Shown here: positions 27,257-35,214 of the stretch, piece by piece
Numbering within the stretch: the stretch's first letter is position 1
Layout: each line of letters opens with the position of its first letter
Source of the DNA: Phycisphaerales bacterium
GTDB taxonomy: Bacteria; Planctomycetota; Phycisphaerae; Phycisphaerales; SM1A02
DNA length: 59,342 nt
Direction: 5' to 3'
Assembly: GCA_009691785.1 (NCBI GenBank)
Contig: SIAM01000009.1
Span: 1 to 59,342, forward strand
Translations under genes and position numbers: made by a program
Notes under the pieces: generated by a model
Database searches by the model: none
What the model saw: the letters and a program-made list of their open reading frames with translations, nothing else
What the model was told of the DNA's origin: nothing

Positions 27257-28117
27257 TTACTTGGAAATGGTTTGGGCGTGCTCAAATCTCAGCCATTTCA
27301 ATTGCTGATCCAGTTTGTGCGGCGGCAACACCACGGGCGTGGTCGCGGGCACGTACTCACGGATCAATGACAGGACAAGTTCTTGCGGCAATATTCCATC
27401 GCCTAGCGCCACGCTGCGCGCTTGGCCGGCGGCGTTGAGGCGTATGTCGTTTAGAAAAACCATGGCGGCGCGCGGCGCCAGTGATTCAAACATTCGCCGC
27501 AGGTGATCGTCAATGGTTCCAACCATGTCTGGCGCGATCATGTCGGCGGGACTGAGCGCAATTTCAAATGGCTGATGTTCGTGATCAAGAAGAAATCGCA
27601 GGGTGCCTTGCGGATCGCTTAGCACATGGCGCGCGTGCGGACGAAAACAAATTGCGCGTTTGGTGGTTTGCAGCGTGGGAAGAACCCGTGCGGCGAACGC
27701 GTCAAGGGCGGCGCGGCCAGGCTTGAGCCATGTACGCGGATCCTCGCCAAACAAAGTGTTTGAAAGCGTTCCGCTGTACATCAGAAGCCGCGGTGAAACT
27801 TGATCCACATCCGCGATAAAGTTGTCGCTTAAAGGGTTGCCATCAATCCATGCCGCAGCAATGTCGTTGGCTTGACCCAGGCGCGTGACAATTCCGTCGC
27901 AGGGCAATTGCGTTTGCCCAGTCAAATTGGCAAGCACGCGGCAATCATGAAGGACATGTATGTTCACGCCGACATGGTAAGCACTGTGCGCGGGCGCGCG
28001 AGAATTAATTTCTTCGCGTTGCAATGGGCTAACAAGCGGCGCAAATATAAATTGCTCATTTGAAATTTCAGCACGGACGGAGCAGTCACAAACGCCGTTG
28101 GGCAAGTTAGATTGCAC
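27257..28117 (-). CDS. Putative TIM-barrel sugar isomerase/epimerase-like protein
   Basis: About 286 aa. The pattern CFRPHARHVLSDPQGTL, followed by EIALSPADMIAPDMVGTID and AAMVFLNDIRL, has the alternating strand and helix ends of xylose-isomerase-like TIM barrels, but I see no complete metal site and the call is tentative. The start is unclear: an ATG at 28177 would overlap the divergent DUF1080 gene, and a GTG at 28117 would abut it. It is paired head-to-head with a DUF1080 gene, a common planctomycete carbohydrate arrangement. Confidence 0.55.
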   Translation of the reverse strand: MQSNLPNGVCDCSVRAEISNEQFIFAPLVSPLQREEINSRAPAHSAYHVGVNIHVLHDCRVLANLTGQTQLPCDGIVTRLGQANDIAAAWIDGNPLSDNFIADVDQVSPRLLMYSGTLSNTLFGEDPRTWLKPGRAALDAFAARVLPTLQTTKRAICFRPHARHVLSDPQGTLRFLLDHEHQPFEIALSPADMIAPDMVGTIDDHLRRMFESLAPRAAMVFLNDIRLNAAGQARSVALGDGILPQELVLSLIREYVPATTPVVLPPHKLDQQLKWLRFEHAQTISK

Positions 28118-28119
28118 GC

Positions 28120-29574
28120 ATGCAAACACACCATTTTGCCTCGTTTGGACTTGCCGCTTCAATGGTCGCGCTTTCAATTATTGCGTCTTCGCAAGCGCAA
28201 ACTTCCACAATTTCTTCGCATGCGGCAACAGTGGTCGCTGCCGCAACGCTCGCTGTTCAAACTGACCAAGCCAAGTCCGTCATGGTGATGACCGCGGATA
28301 GGTTCACGCCGCTCTTCAATGGAAAAAATTTGTCGGGTTGGGTGAATGTCAACACAAGTCCAACCACATGGAGCGTCAAGAACGGCGAAATTTTTTGCAC
28401 AGGCGTTCCCACTGGCGTGTTGCGCACCGAGAAGTCCTACCGCAATTTTGTTTTGGAGCTTGAATGGATGCATGAAAGTCCAACGGGCAACGCGGGCTTA
28501 TTTATTTGGAGCGATCCCATTACGGCCAAGGGCCAGCCATTCACACGCAGCGTTGAAGTGCAAATTATGTTGGGTGAGGAAATGCGCGAAGGCGACAAAT
28601 TAATGTACACAAGCCAAGGCGATATTTTTTCTATTCACGGTGCAACTATGAAGCCAGACCGACCGCACCCCGCGGGTTGGGCGCGTTGCTTGCCAAGTGA
28701 GAATCGCACCAAGGGCGCGGGCGAATGGAATCACTACCGCGTGACGGCGATCGACGGCACGATTAAGTTGGCCATCAATGGAAAGGAAGTCAGCGGCGCC
28801 TTTGATGTGAATCCGCGCGAGGGATTTATTTGCCTTGAGAGCGAGGGCACGCCCGTTCACTTTCGCAACATTCGTATTCAAGAATTGCCCGCTGGCGAGC
28901 CGCTTGCGCCAGAGGCAAAATGCATGGAAGACCAAGGATTTCGCAGCATTTTCACAGGCTCGTTGCAAGGCTGGATCGAGCAGACGGATTTGTCTGGCCA
29001 CTGGAAAGTGGATGATTGGAAGTTGACCTATGACGGCGGCGGCGAAACATTGTGGAGCGTGAACAAGTACGCCGACTTCGAATTGATGATCGATTGGCGT
29101 TGGAGCGGAACCTCGCACAAGTCCAAGGTGCCCGTGGTGCGCAAGGATGGAACCACGCCAATCGGCGAGGACGGCAAGCCAGAGACAGTGGAGATTGACG
29201 AGTTTGGCGACAGCGGAATTTATCTTCGCGGCAATGACAAGAGCCAGGTGAATATTTGGTCGTGGCCGGTTGGAAGCGGCGAGGTGTTTGGATATCGAAC
29301 CGATCCTTCGCAAACCGCAGAAGTGCGCGCGGGCGTGACGCCATCTGAAAATGCCGACGCGCCGCCTGGCAAATGGAATCGCATGAAAATGACAATGCAG
29401 GGCGATCGCTTAACCGTGGTGTTGAACGGAAAAACGGTGGTGAACAACGCGCGGCTTCCAGGCGTGCCCGCGGACGGTCCGATTGCGCTGCAACATCACG
29501 GCGTGCCAATTGAGTTTGCAAATATATATTTGCGCGAGTTGCCAGCGCGGCCGTCGACCCCGTCAGCGCCGTGA
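28120..29574 (+). CDS. Secreted tandem DUF1080 (3-keto-disaccharide hydrolase-like) protein
   Basis: 484 aa. A signal peptide occupies residues 1-27 (ending SSQAQ). Two DUF1080 concanavalin-like domains follow. The first starts FTPLFNGKNLSGWVN and ends with EGTPVHFRNIRIQELP. The second starts FRSIFTGSLQGWIE and contains GDSGIYLRG and QHHGVPIEFANIYLRELP. Characterised members hydrolyse 3-keto-glycosides, and planctomycetes carry many. It acts outside the cytoplasm. A hairpin with a TATTTTTATT tail follows the stop. Exact substrate is unknown. Confidence 0.85.
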   Translation: MQTHHFASFGLAASMVALSIIASSQAQTSTISSHAATVVAAATLAVQTDQAKSVMVMTADRFTPLFNGKNLSGWVNVNTSPTTWSVKNGEIFCTGVPTGVLRTEKSYRNFVLELEWMHESPTGNAGLFIWSDPITAKGQPFTRSVEVQIMLGEEMREGDKLMYTSQGDIFSIHGATMKPDRPHPAGWARCLPSENRTKGAGEWNHYRVTAIDGTIKLAINGKEVSGAFDVNPREGFICLESEGTPVHFRNIRIQELPAGEPLAPEAKCMEDQGFRSIFTGSLQGWIEQTDLSGHWKVDDWKLTYDGGGETLWSVNKYADFELMIDWRWSGTSHKSKVPVVRKDGTTPIGEDGKPETVEIDEFGDSGIYLRGNDKSQVNIWSWPVGSGEVFGYRTDPSQTAEVRAGVTPSENADAPPGKWNRMKMTMQGDRLTVVLNGKTVVNNARLPGVPADGPIALQHHGVPIEFANIYLRELPARPSTPSAP

Positions 29575-29649
29575 GTACACGCATCATCGCTGGTGGGAGT
29601 GGGGACTTACAGCAGGGCGTTTGTCATTTCAATTGACACGTGTTGAAAT

Positions 29650-29685
29650 CGCGCCCGCCAAGCGAACGGCGCGGTATTTTTATTC
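29650..29685 (+). terminator. Candidate intrinsic terminator after the DUF1080 gene
   Basis: CGCGCC (29650-29655) pairs with GGCGCG (29668-29673) over a 12-nt loop and is followed by GTATTTTTATTC. The stem is only 6 bp, but the T-rich tail and position 75 bp after the stop fit. Confidence 0.45.
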
Positions 29686-29744
29686 ACGCGCATGAACGTC
29701 GCGCAAGCGCGCCCGCCAAGGCTGCGCGCCACGGAGCGCACATG

Positions 29745-29783
29745 TAAAAATAAAAATCGCCCCAAGGGTCACTTGGGGCGATT
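29745..29783 (-). terminator. Intrinsic terminator of the rpsP-trmD-rplS operon
   Basis: A perfect 12-bp stem (29755-29766 with 29772-29783) with a 5-nt loop, read leftward, ends in TTTTTATTTTTACATG. It lies 22 bp past the rplS stop. This is one of the clearest terminators in the window. Confidence 0.9.
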
Positions 29784-29805
29784 GTTGAAAACCAATGAAA
29801 AAGGC

Positions 29806-30228
29806 TTATTCCGCAGCTGGTGGCGGTGTCGTGTCCGTGGCTTGCAAAGCGGCCTCAAGGCCCTTTAAGCCGCGGCGTTGATCACGCAAACGACGGCTTT
29901 TGCCGGTGCGCTCACGCAAGAAGTACAGCTTGGCGCGTCGGGCATCGCCACGACGAATCACATCAATCTTTGCGATGCGCGGCGAATGCAGCGGGAAAAT
30001 TCTTTCCACGCCTTCGTTGGCAACAATGCGGCGCACGGTGATGGTGTGGTTCACGCCACGACCCTTCTCGGCGATCAGCACGCCTTGGAAAACCTGCACG
30101 CGCTCCTTGTCGCCTTCGACAATCTTATAATGCACGTCAATGGTGTCACCGACGCTGCATGTTGGCAAATCTTTGCCGACTTTAAGTTGCGGGGAGAGAA
30201 GTTGTTCGATTAACAGTTGACGATTCAT
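29806..30228 (-). CDS. rplS: Large ribosomal subunit protein bL19
   Basis: A 50S protein at the subunit interface. Family motifs are FSVGDTIDVH-like CSVGDTIDVHYKIVEGDKER (two parts: SVGDTIDVHYKI and EGDKERVQVFQG), NHTITVRRI, VERIFPLHSPRI and RRGDARRAKLYFLRERTGK. I start at ATG 30228 (MNRQLL) rather than four codons upstream, as in other bL19. At 140 aa it has a short extra C-terminal tail with a TPPPAAE end. It is the last gene of the rpsP-trmD-rplS operon and is followed by a strong terminator. Confidence 0.94.
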   Translation of the reverse strand: MNRQLLIEQLLSPQLKVGKDLPTCSVGDTIDVHYKIVEGDKERVQVFQGVLIAEKGRGVNHTITVRRIVANEGVERIFPLHSPRIAKIDVIRRGDARRAKLYFLRERTGKSRRLRDQRRGLKGLEAALQATDTTPPPAAE

Positions 30229-30320
30229 GACCAGTCTCAATCTGGATCCAGGACGGATCCGTTTGGTTGTTCAGCTTTTGCTTTCGCAAATCCGCCGTTC
30301 AACACTTTCCACTTGAGTTC

Positions 30321-31034
30321 TTACGACTCAGGGGTGGCGCTTCCAAATAAATCCGGCCGACGCACACGCGTGCGACTGACCGATTGTTCCAACCGCCACG
30401 CCGCGATTGCCGCGTGGTCGCCCGAGAGCAAGATCTCGGGAACATCCCTGCCGCGCCACGAGCGCGGTCGGGTGAAGTGAGGGCAATCCAAAAGCGGATT
30501 GCCTTGTTCGTCGCGAAGACTGAAGGAGTCTTGCGCGGCCGAACATTCATGCCCCAGAACTCCTGGAAGAAGTCTGGACACCGCGTCGACCACCAACAGC
30601 GCGGGCAGCTCGCCGCCAGACACTGTGAAGTCGCCGACACTCAGTTCAAGCGGGCGAAGCTCTTGGATCGCCCGCTCATCAATTCCCTCGTAGTGGCCCG
30701 CAATCAGCAGCAAACGCGGCTGTTTGGCAAGCCATTCCACGCGAGATTGCCGAAGGGGTTCACCCTGCGGCGTAAGCAACACGCGGCACGCTGCTCGTGA
30801 GTCTAATTTTTCAACCGCCTCGACCGCGTCGACGAGGGGGTCACACATGAACACCATTCCGGGCCCGCCCCCAAAGGGTCGGTCATCCACCTTGCGGTGG
30901 GGTGAGTTGCTCCACGCGCGAATGTCGTGCACATGACATTCCAGCGCGCCGCAACTCGCCGCTCGGCCGGGAATGCTGGTCGCCAACGGCGTTGCCATCA
31001 TCTCCGGGAAAATTGTGAGGAGGTCAATGCGCAC
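30321..31034 (-). CDS. trmD: tRNA (guanine-37-N1)-methyltransferase TrmD
   Basis: SPOUT-class methylase that makes m1G37 and prevents +1 frameshifting. It shows the MRIDLLTIFPEM start, the DDRPFGGGPGMV active-site loop, the knot segment HYEGIDERAIQ, and ELSVGDFTVSGGELPALLVVDAV. The length is 237 aa. It lies 21 nt after rpsP and 92 nt before rplS; the usual intervening rimM is absent from this operon. Confidence 0.95.
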   Translation of the reverse strand: MRIDLLTIFPEMMATPLATSIPGRAASCGALECHVHDIRAWSNSPHRKVDDRPFGGGPGMVFMCDPLVDAVEAVEKLDSRAACRVLLTPQGEPLRQSRVEWLAKQPRLLLIAGHYEGIDERAIQELRPLELSVGDFTVSGGELPALLVVDAVSRLLPGVLGHECSAAQDSFSLRDEQGNPLLDCPHFTRPRSWRGRDVPEILLSGDHAAIAAWRLEQSVSRTRVRRPDLFGSATPES

Positions 31035-31055
31035 CTCCGTATTCCTCGAAAGGCG

Positions 31056-31412
31056 TTACTCGCCCTTCGGGGTCTCCTCTGCTGCAGCCGCTGGTGTTGC
31101 CACCACGACTGGCTTTGGATGTTTCGAAACTTTGCTGCGCACCAAGAGCGCCTTGATCGCGGCCGCCGGAATTGTTCCGCCAGCTTTCTTGATCATGTTG
31201 GCCGCGGTTTGAGATGGCTGCGCGCCCATCTTGAACCAATGCGCCACGCGCTCCATGTTGAATTCAAATTGTTTGCCTTCAGGACCGGCTGGATCGAACC
31301 AACCCAGTTCCTCAATCACCGTTCCGTTGCGAGGGCAGCGCTTGTCAGCGGCGCACAATCGATATGTTGGACGATGAATTCTTCCGAAACGCTTGAAACG
31401 TAATACGACCAC
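31056..31412 (-). CDS. rpsP: Small ribosomal subunit protein bS16
   Basis: 30S body protein: MVVLRFKRFGRIHRPTYRL, ADKRCPRNGTVIEELGWFDP (two motifs), then ERVAHWFKMGAQPS. It is 118 aa, with a C-terminal Ala/Pro/Lys tail beyond the usual 80-90. The start is GTG 31412 with GGAG 7 nt upstream. A second, stronger ribosome site (GAGGAGG) 20 nt further up points to an overlapping out-of-frame ATG at 31425. It is first in rpsP-trmD-rplS. Confidence 0.94.
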   Translation of the reverse strand: MVVLRFKRFGRIHRPTYRLCAADKRCPRNGTVIEELGWFDPAGPEGKQFEFNMERVAHWFKMGAQPSQTAANMIKKAGGTIPAAAIKALLVRSKVSKHPKPVVVATPAAAAEETPKGE

Positions 31413-31425
31413 GTGAGTTCTCCAT
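31345..31425 (-). CDS. Possible 26-codon leader ORF overlapping the rpsP start
   Basis: ATG 31425 has a near-perfect GAGGAGG 6 nt upstream and opens a frame (starts MENSRGRITFQ, ends NISIVRR) that overlaps the first codons of rpsP in another register. The product has no family. Either ribosomes load here and reinitiate at the rpsP GTG, or the strong site serves rpsP at a distance. Translation is unproven. Confidence 0.3.
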   Translation of the reverse strand: MENSRGRITFQAFRKNSSSNISIVRR

Positions 31426-31438
31426 CAGCCGCCTCCTC

Positions 31439-31473
31439 GGAACCAGTTGATCAGCGATCAACTTGTCAGTTCC
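31439..31473 (-). promoter_or_regulatory. Hairpin in the rpsP leader
   Basis: Read leftward: GGAAC, a 5-nt bulge, AGTTGATC, loop GCT, GATCAACT, one bulged G, GTTCC, ending directly before the GAGGAGG ribosome site. The 8-bp inner stem is perfect (31445-31452 with 31456-31463). The placement suggests translational control of the bS16 operon; no known leader motif is recognised. Confidence 0.45.
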
Positions 31474-31622
31474 GTATGTCGGTGGGGCGGGCTTTTCAGC
31501 TCGCCGTGCCGTCATAACGGTGGGCAGGTGCGAATCGACAAGTGTAACCAAAGTTTCATTTCACGCCAACCGCTTGATGAAATTTCTTTGCGGAGGCGCG
31601 CCAAAAGCAGCAAAATCAGCGG

Positions 31623-32288
31623 TTATGCGCCAAAAATCATGGCGACGCGCTGGGCGTACTCAATAGAAATCAAGCGGCAGAAGCGCTCGATGGGCGCGAA
31701 GAAGCCCAACATGCTGAGCGCGAAGATGGCCATCCAGCCAAACTGCATTACGGGTGGGCTTTCAATGATTTCGCGGGCTGGGCGTGAAAGACCGGCGAGA
31801 ATGCGCGAGCCGTCAAGCGGTGGCACGGGCAATAAATTAAACGCGGCCAGGAAAAAATTCAGCCAGCCGCCGGCGTATAAAAAGATTTGCAGATTGTCGT
31901 AGATCTGCGTGTCCACGGGTCCACGAGCCAGCCAAATTCCAAGCGCGGTCAACGAGATCAACGCAAGCACAATGTTCATCAGCGGTCCAGCGAACGCAAC
32001 GGCCGCCTCGCCGCCGCGGCCCCATCGAAAGCGTGTTGGATCAACGGGCATCATGCCCCATGCAAAACCGATGAGCGCGAAAAAGATCAACGAGGTTGGA
32101 CCCATATGCGTCAGTGGATTCAGATTCATGCGGTCCAAGTCGCGCGGCGTGTTGTCGCCTTGCCAAATGGCGGCCCAACCGTGCGCAAGTTCATGCAGCA
32201 TAATGCTGAGCAAAACCCAGAACACCCAGCTGGCCAGAAGTACCGGGCTGCTTTCGTAAAGATCATGTACCCACCAACCGCTTTGCAT
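31623..32288 (-). CDS. Site-2 protease family (M50) membrane metalloprotease
   Basis: Polytopic zinc protease of about 221 aa with HELAHG (HExxH) in the second membrane segment and NLLPVPPLDGSRIL (third zinc ligand, NxxPxxxLDG) near the C-terminus. It lacks a PDZ domain, which places it with the short SREBP-like M50 group rather than RseP. Between the motifs there is a loop with GDNTPRDLDRMNLNP. I start at ATG 32288 (MQSGWW). Substrate is unknown. It lies upstream of the rpsP operon on the same strand, separated by a 210-bp leader region. Confidence 0.85.
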   Translation of the reverse strand: MQSGWWVHDLYESSPVLLASWVFWVLLSIMLHELAHGWAAIWQGDNTPRDLDRMNLNPLTHMGPTSLIFFALIGFAWGMMPVDPTRFRWGRGGEAAVAFAGPLMNIVLALISLTALGIWLARGPVDTQIYDNLQIFLYAGGWLNFFLAAFNLLPVPPLDGSRILAGLSRPAREIIESPPVMQFGWMAIFALSMLGFFAPIERFCRLISIEYAQRVAMIFGA

Positions 32289-32418
32289 TATGCAAGAGTA
32301 GAAGATGTTTGCCAAGCGTGTTGTGCAGTTGAGATAAATGTGTCGCGCTGTGTCGCCCGCAATTATTCACCGACACAACATGGAGCGTGTTCGGCGGGTC
32401 GCAATGCGGCTTGATTTT

Positions 32419-34173
32419 TTAGCGCGCGGCAGTTGTGGCCAGCCCAGCCACGCATGTGAAGCGAATGTTTGGCTTGTGCTTGGACCAATCCATAGTGAGT
32501 GGATCGCGCTCAAGCGACACAAGATCGCCGGCATGGCCAACTTTCAGTGTGCCGCATGTGTCGCTGGCACGCAGGCACTTGGCGGCGTTGCAGGTGAATG
32601 CTTTCAGAGCAATTTCGGCGCAAATATTGGATTCGGCGCGGGTGGTTGCGCCGCCAGCCGTGGCGCCAGTGATGGCGGTTTGCATGGCTTGCAAACAGTC
32701 AGGCTCCACAATGGGCCAGTCGCTGCCAAAGGCAAGTCGCGCGCCGACTTCGTGGAATTGTTTGAAAGAAAAGAAGCGATCCATGCGCGCGGCGCCCAGT
32801 CGCGTAAGGGCGGGGCCAGCGTCGAAATATTTGTGCAGGGGTTGCATGCTCAACCATCGGTCCTTGCAGCGGGCAATGTCGCTGGCATGCGCGGTCTGAC
32901 CGTGTTCAATGCGTAGCGACTCGCGCAAGCGGTTGATGTGGGCGGCATTGGCGGCGGATATTTTTCCCGCGCTGTGCGATGGAGCGTCGACATACATTTC
33001 CACCGCGCGGGCATCTGTGTCGCTAAAAGATTCCGCGGCGTCGGCGGCGTCAAGCGCGGCGCGCAAAGCCGCGTCACCAATGGCGTGCATGGACATGCTC
33101 CAGCCGCGCGAAAGTCCCTCGCGCAACCACAGGGAAAGTTTTCCCGACTCCGCCAGTTCAACAAACATGCCGCGGCTGTCGGGCGCGTCGCAATAGGGTT
33201 CAAGCATGCGCGCGGTGCGCGAACCAAGCGTGCCATCGATGAAACTTTTAAAACCAATAATGCGCAACGCGTCGTCAGCGGTGACGCATTGACCCAGACT
33301 CCAATCAACGGGCCACTCGCGGTCAAGAATGGTGGCGCGAATACGCAATTTCAATTCATGGCGCAGTGGCGAGAGCGTTGAAATAATGTCGCGCGAATAT
33401 TCCATGCTGCCAACGGTGGCAATGCCATGCGCGTGCAAGTGACGCGCCGCGGCGTGGGCGGCTTGGCACAAAACGGCTGAATTTGGCTCTGGAACGCAAG
33501 GAATGGCCAGTTTCCAGGCGGCTTGTTCCAGCAGCAATCCAGTGGGTTTGCCCGCCGCGTCGCGCGCGATTGTTCCGCCAACGGGATCGCGCGAAAGATC
33601 GTGGTGTTGCGCGATAATGTTCAGCGCCGCGCGATTGACCACGCACACATGTTGATCCATGCGCCACGCAATGGCGGGGCGGTTGCCGCAACTTGCAAGC
33701 CAAGTTTGATCGGGCATGTCGTGCTGAGAATTTTTGTGCCAGTGAATTTGCGTTTGCGTCTGGGTTTGCGTCTGGCTTTGTGTTTGTGTTTGGCTTTGTG
33801 TTTGGGTTTGGGCATTCATCCGCGCATTGGGCGGCGATTGGCGTTGCCAATTCCCTTGGTCCCAACCGCTGGCCTCAAGCCAGACATTATTAGGCAGCGC
33901 TTCATGCTTGGCGCGAATCACACGCTCAAATTCTTCACGCGATGAAACTCCGGCCAGATGCGCGTGTGAAAGCGCGCGACCGCCAAGCAGTAAATGCACA
34001 TGCGAGTCAATGAACGCGGGACAGACAAATTCGCCGCCATCTATTTCGTGGTCGACCGCGCTCGCGTCATCAATGCCCACAATCTTCCCGCCATCCATGG
34101 TGATTGACTTTGCAAATGGGCGCGTTGCGTCGCCTGTCCATATTTTTTTGGCGGTGATCCGTGTGCGTGGCAT
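32419..34173 (-). CDS. Amidohydrolase family 3 (YtcJ-like) metal-dependent hydrolase
   Basis: 584 aa. The metal site begins FIDSHVHLLLGG (HxH). Further ligands are in SMHAIGDAALRAALDA and the C-terminal GSDWPIVEPDC, and the small beta domain ends VGHAGDLVSLERDPL. These are typical of YtcJ/NfdA-like cytoplasmic amidohydrolases that cleave N-acyl or formyl groups; the true substrate is unknown. Residues about 121-143 are an inserted Gln-Thr/Gln-Ser tract (33747-33812) not found in the family core. The start is ATG 34173, only 18 bp from the divergent lipoprotein start. Confidence 0.85.
   Translation of the reverse strand: MPRTRITAKKIWTGDATRPFAKSITMDGGKIVGIDDASAVDHEIDGGEFVCPAFIDSHVHLLLGGRALSHAHLAGVSSREEFERVIRAKHEALPNNVWLEASGWDQGNWQRQSPPNARMNAQTQTQSQTQTQSQTQTQTQTQIHWHKNSQHDMPDQTWLASCGNRPAIAWRMDQHVCVVNRAALNIIAQHHDLSRDPVGGTIARDAAGKPTGLLLEQAAWKLAIPCVPEPNSAVLCQAAHAAARHLHAHGIATVGSMEYSRDIISTLSPLRHELKLRIRATILDREWPVDWSLGQCVTADDALRIIGFKSFIDGTLGSRTARMLEPYCDAPDSRGMFVELAESGKLSLWLREGLSRGWSMSMHAIGDAALRAALDAADAAESFSDTDARAVEMYVDAPSHSAGKISAANAAHINRLRESLRIEHGQTAHASDIARCKDRWLSMQPLHKYFDAGPALTRLGAARMDRFFSFKQFHEVGARLAFGSDWPIVEPDCLQAMQTAITGATAGGATTRAESNICAEIALKAFTCNAAKCLRASDTCGTLKVGHAGDLVSLERDPLTMDWSKHKPNIRFTCVAGLATTAAR
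33747..33812. repeat. Hexamer repeat tract coding (Gln-Thr/Ser)n inside the amidohydrolase
   Basis: About eleven imperfect GTTTGC/GTCTGG/CTTTGT-type hexamers in a row. Read leftward in frame they give alternating Gln and Thr or Ser. The tract looks like slippage expansion in a surface loop between the second strand and the next helix. Confidence 0.7.
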
Positions 34174-34191
34174 CGCTTGTATCGTAGAGCG

Positions 34192-35031
34192 ATGCGCAAT
34201 CAACTTTCAATCGTGTGCCGCGTACTTGTGATGGGATTCTTCTGTGGCGCGCTCGTGTCGTGCGCCGACGACGCGCCCAAACCCAAGCTTCCATCGGCGT
34301 TTCCAGTGAAAGCCGCCACCAACGCCGAAACGGTTTCTGCGCCAACTGCCGCGGCGACGACTGCGATTTCATCAGCGAACTCAAATGCCATTGCTGCCAC
34401 CAAGCCCGCGGCCATTCCCTCCGTGGATCCGTTGACCAGTAGCGCCACTTCAAATCCGTCATTGATTGAATTGCCGTCAATCACGCTGCCCAAGCCCGCG
34501 GCCATTCCCTCCGTGGATCCGTTGACCAGTAGCGCCACTTCAAATCCGTCATTGATTGAATTGCCGTCAATCACGCTGCCCAAGCCCGCGGCGTGGATGT
34601 GGGTGAAGCCGTCAATGCAGTTTCGCACTTTGCAATATCAAGTGTGCGCCCAGGCGTCAGGCAAAGGTGCGCCGTGCGCGGACTTAATTGTGAGCGTGTT
34701 CAAATTGGGCGATGGCGGCAGCGTGGACGCCAACATTGAGCGCTGGAAAAACCAATTTCAAAATACTGACGGCAGTCCGGCGCAACCAACGCGATCGCAG
34801 CGCGTGGTGGCTGGTGTTTCCGTTACGCGCGTGGATGTGAAGGGCGCGTGGAAGGGCATGGGCATGAGCCAGGCGCAAAATAATTCTGAGCAACTCGCCG
34901 CGGTCATCGAGTTACCGAAAGAAACTATTTACATTCGCGTGGTCGGTCCAGAGAGCATCGTGGAAGGCGCGCGAAAAGATTTTGAAGCCATGGTGGATGG
35001 ACTTGCGCCGCGCACGCCGCTTGCAAAGTGA
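34192..35031 (+). CDS. Putative lipoprotein of unknown function
   Basis: 279 aa. The signal peptide ends in a lipobox, LVSC, with Cys24 as the lipidated residue, so it is membrane-anchored outside the cytoplasm. An Ala/Thr/Ser-rich linker follows, containing a 30-residue unit (starts AAIPSVDPLTSS, ends SITLPKP) repeated twice in exact copy. The C-terminal domain (about 140-275) contains FRTLQYQV, NIERWKNQFQN and EAMVDGL; it looks like a small periplasmic alpha/beta domain seen in planctomycetes, but I cannot name it. It is divergent from the amidohydrolase and convergent with sodA. Confidence 0.7.
   Translation: MRNQLSIVCRVLVMGFFCGALVSCADDAPKPKLPSAFPVKAATNAETVSAPTAAATTAISSANSNAIAATKPAAIPSVDPLTSSATSNPSLIELPSITLPKPAAIPSVDPLTSSATSNPSLIELPSITLPKPAAWMWVKPSMQFRTLQYQVCAQASGKGAPCADLIVSVFKLGDGGSVDANIERWKNQFQNTDGSPAQPTRSQRVVAGVSVTRVDVKGAWKGMGMSQAQNNSEQLAAVIELPKETIYIRVVGPESIVEGARKDFEAMVDGLAPRTPLAK
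34401..34592 (+). repeat. Exact 90-bp tandem duplication within the lipoprotein gene
   Basis: Positions 34401-34490 and 34491-34580 are identical in all 90 bases, and a partial third copy (12 bases) follows. The unit is a multiple of three, so the frame is kept. Identity at synonymous sites implies recent duplication. Confidence 0.95.
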
Positions 35032-35149
35032 TTCAAAAGCGACGTGCGCCGATGATCCGAGTGTTGTGAACTTCGCTTGCCATGGGCAAAGTGATTTGTT
35101 TTATTCAACGTTTGACGCCACGGGGAAGCGTTGCGCGCAGCCGCGGGGC

Positions 35150-35195
35150 GCAAAAATAAAAACGCGCGGAGTGAAAACAATTTCAATCCGCGCGT
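35150..35195 (-). terminator. Terminator between the lipoprotein gene and sodA
   Basis: ACGCGCGGA (35162-35170) pairs with TCCGCGCGT (35187-35195); inside, TGAAA pairs with TTTCA over ACAA. Read leftward (sodA) it ends in TTTTTATTTTTG. Read rightward it is followed by AATTTTTC, so it may work in both directions. Confidence 0.85.
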
Positions 35196-35214
35196 GTCGA
35201 ATTTTTCAATCAGC

